Part shown: positions 6,099 to 12,238 of the stretch, one piece after another
Position numbering within the stretch: position 1 is the stretch's first letter
Layout: each line of letters opens with the position of its first letter
Assembly (NCBI GenBank): GCA_001779455.1
Contig: MFKE01000003.1
Location: forward strand, 51,588 to 64,611
Direction of reading: 5' to 3'
DNA length: 13,024 bases
Source of the DNA: Candidatus Gottesmanbacteria bacterium RIFOXYB1_FULL_47_11
Lineage (GTDB): Bacteria > Patescibacteriota > Microgenomatia > UBA10105 > UBA927
Notes under the pieces: generated by a model
What the model was told of the DNA's origin: nothing
The model's database searches: none
The model's input: only the letters and a program-made list of their open reading frames with translations
Program-made: the position numbers and the translations under genes

Positions 6099-7586
6099 AT
6101 GATTTCCAAAAGACTATTATCCGTCCTCACACTTGCGGTACTTGCTCTTTTTCTTTATTACCGCTACCGGATGGCCCTGTTGCAGCACTTTGACATTGAT
6201 GAATATGCGTATCTTCACTGGGCAAGCCAGATGGCCCGTGGCGCTCTGCCATTTACCGACTTCTTCTTTTTTATGCCGCCGGTGTTTTTGTGGATTCTCG
6301 TGCCGCTGTTTACTCTACTTCCGGCTTTGACCCTCTCGCCTGTTTATGCGGCACGGGTGTTGGAGTGGGGAATCTTTGTCCTCTTAGTTGGAGGCGCGGG
6401 ACTGTTATTTCTGCGTTTGCGCAAAAGCTGGCTGGCACTTCTTGTGCCGCTTATTCTTGTATTTTTGCCGCTGCCGTCTATCAAATTTGCAGAAATCCGG
6501 CCCGATACGCTTGCCATGGCGACAGCGGTATGCGCGATGATATGTTTAGTTGAATATCTCCGGCGGTGGAAGCCGATGCTCGGCGTGATATCAGGCGTAG
6601 TGTATGGGTGTGCACTTCTGGTTAGCCCCAAGATGTTGCCGGCAGTTTTGGCAGGTGCGCTCGTGTTGAGTGGCGCCGCAACTTTCCAAAAACGCTTCCA
6701 CGTTATAGTCCCGCCAGTACTCGGTCTAGTCTCCGTCGGCGGAATATTTGTCCTCTGGTTTTTCATAGTTGGTGGACCCGCTATGGTTGACAGCGCCCTC
6801 TATTCGATTATCCGTGCGCCCATGGAAACATCGACGAAACTTGGGGTATTGTGGCCGATTCCTGCCGGGTTTTTTTTCCGGCCGAACACGTATTTTTACG
6901 GGACAGGGTCAGAGATAGGGAGAATAACGAATCATGTGTTGTGGGGTATCGGTCTCGTCGTTTTCGTCTGGCGCACGCTCACAGCGCTTTTATTTCGCGG
7001 GAAAAACAAATGGCAGGAATTGTTGGTCAGTGCGACATTTGCCGCATACGGAGCATTTTTCTTTTGGACACCCATGCGGCATGCACAGTATTTTATCCCG
7101 CTTGCCGTATGGATTGCCTGGTACGTCGCTGACGGCATTTATGCCATATGGCATCTTGTTCATCGGACTACGGTGGGTACCGCTCTTTTTGGAGCATTAT
7201 ATATCGTTGGTCTCGGGTATTTGGCGTACGTGAACAGATTTGTCTATACAACGCGACATGTGTTGCCGATAACAAACACAACTAATACGGTGCAGACGAT
7301 GTGGGAGAAAATCCCGACAACGGAATATGTATTTGATTTGGAAGGAATTACCCTCTATTACCCCGATCCCTACTATGCGTGTTGTACGCCGTTTGGTCAG
7401 ACTCAGCAATATCTTTCGCGTCCGCTCCCCAATCTCTCGGAGACGCTTGCGCGTACACATACCAAGTATGTGTATCAGGGAGAATCACGCCGTATTAAAA
7501 CACTTCCGCTTTATGATCAGGCATATATCGTAAAATATTTTGAGCCGTGGGAAGGACATCCGGAACTCTTGGTGAGAAAGCAATAA
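6099..7586 (+). CDS. GT-C glycosyltransferase (GT39/ArnT-like), membrane
   Basis: The 495-residue protein has a first helix at 6-24 and then a first loop QHFDIDEYAYLHWASQMARG (29-48), where D34-E35 match the acidic pair of PMT/ArnT-type GT-C enzymes. TDFFFFMPPVFLW (53-65) corresponds to the conserved proline-rich start of the second helix. About nine more hydrophobic segments reach residue 382. The last 110 residues are soluble and probably outside the membrane, with a vicinal Cys pair (YYACCTPFGQ). The likely role is transfer of a lipid-linked sugar to a surface glycan or protein; donor and acceptor are unknown. ATG 6099 fits a promoter ending 9 bases upstream. The gene stops 4 bases before the end of the opposing GT2 gene, with no visible terminator hairpin. 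Confidence 0.8.
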   Translation: MISKRLLSVLTLAVLALFLYYRYRMALLQHFDIDEYAYLHWASQMARGALPFTDFFFFMPPVFLWILVPLFTLLPALTLSPVYAARVLEWGIFVLLVGGAGLLFLRLRKSWLALLVPLILVFLPLPSIKFAEIRPDTLAMATAVCAMICLVEYLRRWKPMLGVISGVVYGCALLVSPKMLPAVLAGALVLSGAATFQKRFHVIVPPVLGLVSVGGIFVLWFFIVGGPAMVDSALYSIIRAPMETSTKLGVLWPIPAGFFFRPNTYFYGTGSEIGRITNHVLWGIGLVVFVWRTLTALLFRGKNKWQELLVSATFAAYGAFFFWTPMRHAQYFIPLAVWIAWYVADGIYAIWHLVHRTTVGTALFGALYIVGLGYLAYVNRFVYTTRHVLPITNTTNTVQTMWEKIPTTEYVFDLEGITLYYPDPYYACCTPFGQTQQYLSRPLPNLSETLARTHTKYVYQGESRRIKTLPLYDQAYIVKYFEPWEGHPELLVRKQ

Positions 7587-7590
7587 AATA

Positions 7591-8523
7591 TTATTTTTTG
7601 ATAATCTTTTCGATAATATACGGAGGGCGATGGCGCGACGCGTCAAGAGTCCGCCAGAGGTATTCACCGATGACTCCAAGGGCGATCATCTGAAACGCTG
7701 AGACAAACAGAAGAATAATCATGAGCGACGTCCATCCTTCAACCGGAATCCGGCTGGTAAGTCTGGCCCATATGACCGAAAGTGCATAGATTCCGGCGAC
7801 AAGGGACAACAAAAGCCCCATGAGACTGATGGCACGAAGGGGCACATAGGTGAAGGAGACAAATGAATCAACGAACAGTTTAATCCGTTTGGAGAATGTC
7901 CACTGCGACGTGCCGACCGTGCGTTTTCTTCGCGCGTAGGGGATGGTGACGTAGTCGTACCCAAGCCATAGAAGAAGGTACGGCAGAAAAAAGTTTTTTT
8001 CCTGCATGGTAAGCACATCCCGCGCAAGCTGTTTGTCAAACAGACACAAATCAAATCCGCCTCGCGGCGCGTGGGGGAATATTATAGTCCGTACGATCCG
8101 GTGAAAAAGATCCGCAAAAAACATACTCACTTTTCCGTCCTTGCGGGCCGCACGATTGGCAACTACGAGTTTCGTTCCCTTTTGCCAATAAGAAAACATG
8201 GACGGGATAAGTTCCGGCGGATCCTGGAGATCCGCGGCCATGATGACCAGACAGTCGCCCCTGGCGATACTTATACCGCTCAAACTCGCATTATTGGATC
8301 CGAAATTGCGGGAGAGTTTGACGATAATAATTTTTTTGGGATACCGCCGCTGCAGTGTTTTGAGGGCAGATAAGGTGCCGTCACCGGACCCGTCATCGAC
8401 GAAAATATACTCAAAGCGCGTGCCGCGGGGAAACCGCTTTTCGTTGGCAATCAGAGCCCTGCCGGTTATAGGGATATTGCCCTGGTTAAAGTAGCACGGA
8501 ATGATGACGGATAATGTTGCCAT
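7591..8523 (-). CDS. Polyprenyl-phosphate glycosyltransferase, GT2 (GtrB/DPM1-type)
   Basis: The 310-residue protein has an N-terminal GT-A domain (1 to about 225) with VIIPCYN-like start VIIPCYF (6-12), nucleotide-binding VDDGSGD (42-48) and the DPM/GtrB hallmark ADLQDPPE (97-104), whose D98 and D101 likely hold the metal and sugar nucleotide. KRTVGTSQW (200-208) matches the basic Gx-S region of the family. Two helices follow at about 229-251 and 264-287, and the C-terminal GEYLWRTLDASRHRPPY (286-302) is typical of GtrB/ArnC. The reaction would be NDP-sugar plus polyprenyl phosphate giving polyprenyl-P-sugar on the cytoplasmic face, the donor type used by GT-C enzymes such as those upstream. 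It is last in the operon. Its start lies 38 bases inside the preceding gene, and no Shine-Dalgarno is seen. Confidence 0.9.
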   Translation of the reverse strand: MATLSVIIPCYFNQGNIPITGRALIANEKRFPRGTRFEYIFVDDGSGDGTLSALKTLQRRYPKKIIIVKLSRNFGSNNASLSGISIARGDCLVIMAADLQDPPELIPSMFSYWQKGTKLVVANRAARKDGKVSMFFADLFHRIVRTIIFPHAPRGGFDLCLFDKQLARDVLTMQEKNFFLPYLLLWLGYDYVTIPYARRKRTVGTSQWTFSKRIKLFVDSFVSFTYVPLRAISLMGLLLSLVAGIYALSVIWARLTSRIPVEGWTSLMIILLFVSAFQMIALGVIGEYLWRTLDASRHRPPYIIEKIIKK

Positions 8524-9463
8524 AATTTTTTGTTTGGATAGTATAGCACGGATAGGGTGTCATGGAAGAGCCGAACCCTTCTTTCCACGCCACCAGTCCG
8601 GCGGATAACTTTTTGCCGTCCGGACTTCCCATATTGGTTGTGCCAAAACTGAAATATCTTGCGTGTGTATAGGTGTGGGTTAACAGGTGCCAAAACAGAT
8701 AATCCAATGCACCGACCTCTCTCCCCGCGGCGTTTGAGGCGATGTACTGGGCGTGCGCGATGCCGCGATCATGGAAGATGGTGACGCCGGCGACCATCGT
8801 GTTACCTACAAACGCTCCGTACTGTTTGATGTTGCCGGCAAACAGGTGTTCCAGCCGTGCGATTTCTTCTGCCGTGTGGATTGGTTTTGTATGATATCTT
8901 TCCCAAAGATGCGGAATGAGAATGTCGTTCCAAAATCGTGCGGACGTTGTTTTTTTTACCACAACGCGGGCCCGCTTGGCTTTGCCCACCATGCGCAGTC
9001 GCCGCTTGGAAATGCGTGACGGAGGACTGGCGACAAATCCGGTGTTGAGCGCGGTTAACCGCGCGTCTGCACAAAACAGTGCGTACTCATCCGAACGTGT
9101 CGGTGTTGTGTGAAAACATACAGGAACAGGTTTGTAGATAAGCCGCAGGATACGGCGGTCGTGGTAGTATTTCAGCAGGTGATAAAAACATGAAAGCATA
9201 GTCAATAGTGATGTATACGGCGCGACCATCAGCCCGCCGTATGTCAACCCACCGTGGGAATACATCGACCGGCCTTTGGAATTGGCGGGGAAGACGGCAA
9301 TGAGCTTTTTATTCTCATAGAGCAGTAATGAATGATCGATAAATCGGTCCTTATGATATTCCAAAAACCGGCGGTCAAGCAGAAACGTAGCGTTTGCGGC
9401 GTTTGCAACAAACGTGTTCCATACAGATGCATCACGTGGCGCGTAGCGTTTTACCGTCATCAT
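8486..9463 (-). CDS. FemAB/GNAT-like acyltransferase (BioF2-like)
   Basis: The 325-residue soluble protein is counted from ATG 9463; an upstream extension to 9541 would run into the preceding gene and is rejected. The N-terminal half contains LLLYENKKLIAVFPAN (46-61) and YSHGGLTYGGLMV (68-80), as in FemAB/GNAT proteins of polysaccharide clusters. The C-terminal half ends with YFSFGTTN (270-277) and GLVAWKEGFGSS (289-300), which corresponds to the conserved 'D/SFG ... G...FK..FG' end of the GNAT fold. A very basic stretch (RISKRRLRMVGKAKRARVVV, 150-169) lies in between. Known relatives transfer acyl or aminoacyl groups (for example amino acids from aminoacyl-tRNA in FemAB), but the substrate here is not evident. 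An acyl or aminoacyl decoration of the amino sugar or lipid intermediate is inferred. It starts 4 bases after the methyltransferase stop. Confidence 0.75.
   Translation of the reverse strand: MMTVKRYAPRDASVWNTFVANAANATFLLDRRFLEYHKDRFIDHSLLLYENKKLIAVFPANSKGRSMYSHGGLTYGGLMVAPYTSLLTMLSCFYHLLKYYHDRRILRLIYKPVPVCFHTTPTRSDEYALFCADARLTALNTGFVASPPSRISKRRLRMVGKAKRARVVVKKTTSARFWNDILIPHLWERYHTKPIHTAEEIARLEHLFAGNIKQYGAFVGNTMVAGVTIFHDRGIAHAQYIASNAAGREVGALDYLFWHLLTHTYTHARYFSFGTTNMGSPDGKKLSAGLVAWKEGFGSSMTPYPCYTIQTKNYGNIIRHHSVLL
8540..8548 (-). promoter_or_regulatory. Possible internal extended -10 upstream of the GT2 gene
   Basis: The minus strand reads TGC-TATACT, an extended -10 with 5 of 6 bases, inside the 3' coding part of the preceding acyltransferase gene. 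It would give a leader of about 9 A-rich bases before ATG 8523. No -35 is seen at the normal distance, and chance in coding sequence is possible. Confidence 0.35.
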
Positions 9464-9467
9464 AGGG

Positions 9468-10220
9468 TTAGGTAATAACGATGTACGACCGGTTGGGCAG
9501 GAATTTGGACCGGTATATGGGATATTTCGTAAGCGGAACAACCTCTTTCAAGGCAGTCGTCTCCCCCGGAAATTCTTTGGCATTGAGTTCATCCATTGCG
9601 ATGACCGAGCCCTTCATGCAATAGGGGAGAATGGCGGTGAGACACGCTTTCGTGGGTTTATAAAGCTGCATGTCGAAGTATGCAAGCGATATCACCGTCT
9701 GCGGATTATTTTTTAAGTATTTTTTAACAGTGAGTGCTGCATCACCTTTCACCAATTCATATTTTTTGACGTGTGACATGGGATTTTCGCGCTCGTGATA
9801 GTCCAACAGCTGAGTAAGATATGAATAATACTCGTGAGGGACACCATATTGGCCGTTTTTTATCAAGGTATCCGTTCCGTCTTTTTTGGTAATACCGCGA
9901 TATCCGGTGAACGTATCAAAGCCGATTATTTTGCGCAAAGAATTGTAGGGTTCCAGCATCGCCCGCAGTGCCATCAGCTGCACCATTGTTTGTCCGTACC
10001 AGCAGCCGAATTCCATGATGACCCCGGGGATTGGCAGGATTTTTTCATAGAGTTCGTTGAGGTAAAAATATTTTGCAACGACGGAACTGCGCTGGTAGAG
10101 ACCGAGATTAACCATCAGGTGCTCATCAGGCAGGGGAGTCCCATGAAAAAGTTTGATGAGACGTTCCCTGTTTTGTATCTGATCTTTATTTCCGAGTATC
10201 TGCAGTTTATATGAGTGCAT
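9468..10220 (-). CDS. TylF/MycF-type sugar O-methyltransferase
   Basis: The 250-residue cytoplasmic enzyme is SAM-dependent. The SAM motif is MEFGCWYG (69-76), the ribose-binding acid is D102 in GFDTFTGY (100-107), and VKGDAA (157-162) marks the next motif. SLAYFDMQLYKPTKA (178-192) and IAMDELNAKEFPGE (207-220) are hallmarks of the macrocin O-methyltransferase (TylF) family. D183, D210 and E211 have the same spacing as the metal ligands recalled for MycF (D191, D218, D219), with the last Asp replaced by Glu. Relatives methylate a sugar hydroxyl, often of a 6-deoxyhexose, in a Mg-dependent way. It lies 5 bases after the propeller gene and 4 before the acyltransferase gene. The position methylated cannot be told; the neighbouring FdtA/DegT genes make a dTDP-6-deoxyhexose or its glycan a likely acceptor. 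Confidence 0.85.
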   Translation of the reverse strand: MHSYKLQILGNKDQIQNRERLIKLFHGTPLPDEHLMVNLGLYQRSSVVAKYFYLNELYEKILPIPGVIMEFGCWYGQTMVQLMALRAMLEPYNSLRKIIGFDTFTGYRGITKKDGTDTLIKNGQYGVPHEYYSYLTQLLDYHERENPMSHVKKYELVKGDAALTVKKYLKNNPQTVISLAYFDMQLYKPTKACLTAILPYCMKGSVIAMDELNAKEFPGETTALKEVVPLTKYPIYRSKFLPNRSYIVIT

Positions 10221-10225
10221 ATGTT

Positions 10226-11158
10226 CTATTTGTCCGATAGGGTAGCATACCCGAACCCTGTTTTTCCATTATGGTTGCCGTTGTAAAAAAGGAGAGTCGC
10301 GCGTTTTGTTTTGACAACCGCCGGATAACAGACCATCTGCGAATCCCATCCGGAAGAAGATACGTCTATATCCATGAGGCGGTCTTTTCGTACCCAATTG
10401 TCCCCGTTTGTCGACTGGGCATAGCCGAGTCGGTATCCGCGCGACGCATACCGCACGGAGTACCACATGCGAAACATCGATCCGTCTTTGATGACCCATG
10501 GCCTTCCAAAACCGAATTCATCACCCCGGGGCATAGGTAATGCCGTGCGGGGGCTCCTTTTCCAGGAGATAAGATCATGTGATGTTGCCGATTGTATCGT
10601 ATATTTTGGCATAAGCCGGTTGCGGTAGGCGGGGGTATTGAGGTGAATCCATGAAGAGCCGGCGACGTACCAGATTTTCCATGAGTCCCGGTCCGGAAGG
10701 ACACAGGCTCCTGAACGAAGAAAAAGCTCATCATCTATCCGGTCGAGCACGGGCGTCTTTTTTACGCGTTCAAACAGCTGTTTTTTGGTATTCCACAGGG
10801 CCAGTCCGGTGAAGAGCGTATAGGGAACGGTTTTTTGCCGTTGATACCCGACGTAAAAAAGGTACAGATCCCCATTTTTTCTCACAATACTGCAGGGATT
10901 TACCCCGTGTTCGTCGAACATCCCTTTTTCACCCGGGCCCAGTACCGGGCGCGGATGCCGATAGATAATTTGCGAGGGATTATCTCCGTCTACATCTATG
11001 AAGGTTATATGCCCGATCAGGTTTTTATCGGTGGATGCAAAAAATATGCGTATCCGATTATCCTCAACAAGATATGGGGTAGGGAGAATGGCGTAATGCT
11101 GCTGCCACCAAATTTTTTTATCCGGTTTCCAGATTCTGCCTTTTTTAATCCATTTCAT
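10226..11158 (-). CDS. Cytoplasmic five-bladed beta-propeller, GH43/GH130-like
   Basis: The 310-residue protein has no signal peptide or membrane helix. Five similar beta-strand signatures recur at blade spacing: RIRIFFAS (35-42), DLYLFYVGY (97-105), SWKIWYVAGS (159-168), MFRMWYSVRY (228-237) and ATLLFYNGN (287-295). This is the pattern of five-bladed propellers of glycoside hydrolase clan GH-F/J and GH130. Acidic candidates at blade starts are D82-E83 (MFDEHGVNP), D143-E144 (DDELFLRSG), E214 (EFGFGRPWV) and D272 (GWDSQM). Relatives hydrolyse or phosphorolyse glycosides, but such proteins also occur uncharacterised in O-antigen clusters. Being cytoplasmic and placed inside a nucleotide-sugar operon, it may act on an activated or lipid-linked sugar; this is inference. 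The start overlaps the preceding acyltransferase stop by 4 bases (ATGA). Confidence 0.7.
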   Translation of the reverse strand: MKWIKKGRIWKPDKKIWWQQHYAILPTPYLVEDNRIRIFFASTDKNLIGHITFIDVDGDNPSQIIYRHPRPVLGPGEKGMFDEHGVNPCSIVRKNGDLYLFYVGYQRQKTVPYTLFTGLALWNTKKQLFERVKKTPVLDRIDDELFLRSGACVLPDRDSWKIWYVAGSSWIHLNTPAYRNRLMPKYTIQSATSHDLISWKRSPRTALPMPRGDEFGFGRPWVIKDGSMFRMWYSVRYASRGYRLGYAQSTNGDNWVRKDRLMDIDVSSSGWDSQMVCYPAVVKTKRATLLFYNGNHNGKTGFGYATLSDK

Positions 11159-11799
11159 AATGATTTGGCCGGGTTGCCGACGTATGTTTTCCCTTTTTGG
11201 GTATTCCGGATGACGACAGCACCGCTTCCGATGGTTGTATGCGGCGCAATGACAATGTGATCGTTGTAGGTGCTATTGACGCCGAGGAATGAGTATGCGC
11301 CGATCCGGCAGTAGCCGGAGACGACACAGTGGCTTGAGATAAATACATGGTCTTTGATCGTTACCTGATGGCCGATGTGATTGCCGCTCCAGAGAGTTAC
11401 ATCGTCACCAATTGTCACCCCGTGCTGGATGACGTTATTCTCCAGGATAAAACAATTGTCTCCGATTGTTGCCGTCGGCCACGTGAATGCGTGAGAGCTG
11501 ACATATGAAGCCAACCGATATCCTTTCTTTTTTGCGTTTGTGAAAAATTTTGCGCGCAATCGGTTACCGTCGGTATATGAAATTGCGATAAACATATCGT
11601 AGCGTTTGGGAGAGTATGTGGCGGCAATGGTTTCAAAGGGGAGTATGGGGACATCAAGCATTCGTTTGGTATGAATACATTTTTTTTCAACAGTAAACGC
11701 AGAGACACGATAGGGTGAATCATGGGTGAAATACTCATAGGCCATCCGGGCGGTCTCGCCGGTGCCGAAGATAACCAGATCTTTAGATTTTTTTGGCAT
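11155..11799 (-). CDS. NeuD/PglD-type sugar acyltransferase (left-handed beta-helix)
   Basis: The 214-residue protein is counted from ATG 11799. An N-terminal Rossmann-like half starts LVIFGTGETARMA (8-20), as in the PglD/NeuD N-domain. From about 108 onward hexapeptide repeats (TIGDNCFILENNVIQHGVTI and on) form a left-handed beta-helix ending GKTYVGNPAKSL. H144 (IGHQVTI) corresponds to the catalytic His of PglD. The family transfers acetyl from acetyl-CoA to an amino group of a UDP- or dTDP-amino-deoxysugar. With fdtA upstream and a DegT aminotransferase opposite, N-acetylation of a dTDP-3-amino-3,6-dideoxyhexose is likely, the role of FdtC/QdtC, although the N-domain resembles PglD rather than those proteins. 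ATG 11841 is an alternative start. The gene begins 17 bases inside fdtA, with no Shine-Dalgarno. Confidence 0.8.
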   Translation of the reverse strand: MPKKSKDLVIFGTGETARMAYEYFTHDSPYRVSAFTVEKKCIHTKRMLDVPILPFETIAATYSPKRYDMFIAISYTDGNRLRAKFFTNAKKKGYRLASYVSSHAFTWPTATIGDNCFILENNVIQHGVTIGDDVTLWSGNHIGHQVTIKDHVFISSHCVVSGYCRIGAYSFLGVNSTYNDHIVIAPHTTIGSGAVVIRNTQKGKTYVGNPAKSL

Positions 11800-12196
11800 A
11801 CGTTTGAAATTTTTTATAATTTCTGATGTATTCTTTTTCATCAAACGGGTGATCTGCAAGAGCCAGTTGAATAGCGGTGTGAGAATACCGCTGGGTATGC
11901 CAGATCATGGGAGGGATGAGAAGCCCGACATTCGGTTTATCCAGAACAAATGTTTGTTTACGGCCGGAAAGCGTTTCCGTGGTAATAATAATTTTGCCGG
12001 TGAGGGCAAATACGATAACCGTTGTCCGTTTATGCGCATGTTTGCCCCGCAGGATTCTCTCCGGTGTAAAGTATGTCCAAAAGACGCGTTTCATGGGAAA
12101 CGGAATATTGCCCGCCTCGGCAGCAGTCAGGTAGCCGAGGGCAGAAGCGCCGTGCTTACTCAGTGTTATTTTTTTCGGAGAGGCCATTCTTTTCAT
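11783..12196 (-). CDS. fdtA: dTDP-4-dehydro-6-deoxy-D-glucose 3,4-ketoisomerase (FdtA/QdtA-type cupin)
   Basis: The 137-residue single-domain cupin is close to the length of FdtA (about 139). IPFPMKRVFW (31-40) precedes RGKHAHK (50-56), in which H53 and H55 match the catalytic pair of FdtA. Then come GKIIITTETLSG (67-78), LLIPPMIWHT (92-101) and the C-terminal signature DEKEYIRNYKKF (119-130). The family converts dTDP-4-keto-6-deoxyglucose to the 3-keto isomer, which a DegT-type aminotransferase then aminates. The Gln usual five residues after the HAH motif is V60 here. Of four in-frame ATGs (12235, 12208, 12196, 12187), 12196 is chosen because a -35/-10 pair puts transcription start at about 12200 and because the length then fits the family. 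It is first in a six-gene operon. Confidence 0.88.
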   Translation of the reverse strand: MKRMASPKKITLSKHGASALGYLTAAEAGNIPFPMKRVFWTYFTPERILRGKHAHKRTTVIVFALTGKIIITTETLSGRKQTFVLDKPNVGLLIPPMIWHTQRYSHTAIQLALADHPFDEKEYIRNYKKFQTYAKKI

Positions 12197-12201
12197 GATT
12201 G

Positions 12202-12231
12202 TTGACATTGTAATGATGGTGTGTGTAAATT
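12202..12231 (+). promoter_or_regulatory. Predicted promoter of the DegT aminotransferase gene
   Basis: A perfect TTGACA -35 (12202-12207) is followed after 18 bases by TAAATT (12226-12231, 4 of 6). The predicted start, about 12238, is one base before ATG 12239, so the mRNA would be essentially leaderless. It interlocks with the fdtA promoter on the other strand. Confidence 0.5.
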
Positions 12232-12235
12232 GCAA
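12207..12235 (-). promoter_or_regulatory. Predicted sigma70-like promoter of the fdtA operon
   Basis: On the minus strand, TTGCAA (12235-12230) lies exactly 17 bases before TACAAT (12212-12207). Transcription would start at about 12200, giving a leader of about 4 bases before ATG 12196 and no Shine-Dalgarno. The TTGCAA is itself palindromic and overlaps the -10 of the opposite promoter. Confidence 0.55.
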
Positions 12236-12238
12236 CGT

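Noticed and set aside
7587..7590. Terminator between the convergent genes ending at 7586 and 7591
   Set aside because: Only four bases separate the stops and no GC-rich stem precedes the T-run.
9464..9541. Longer N-terminus for the FemAB/GNAT-like protein
   Set aside because: The extra 26 residues come from the methyltransferase coding region and do not look like the family. ATG 9463 sits 4 bases after that stop.
11797..11825. TATAAA-like -10 upstream of the acyltransferase gene, minus strand
   Set aside because: It lies in an A/T-rich lysine/phenylalanine coding stretch with no TGn or -35, so a chance match is likely.
11800..11859. TTG start at 11859 for the PglD-type acyltransferase
   Set aside because: It would overlap fdtA by 77 bases. 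The Rossmann motif LVIFGTGE normally lies within ten residues of the N-terminus, favouring ATG 11799.
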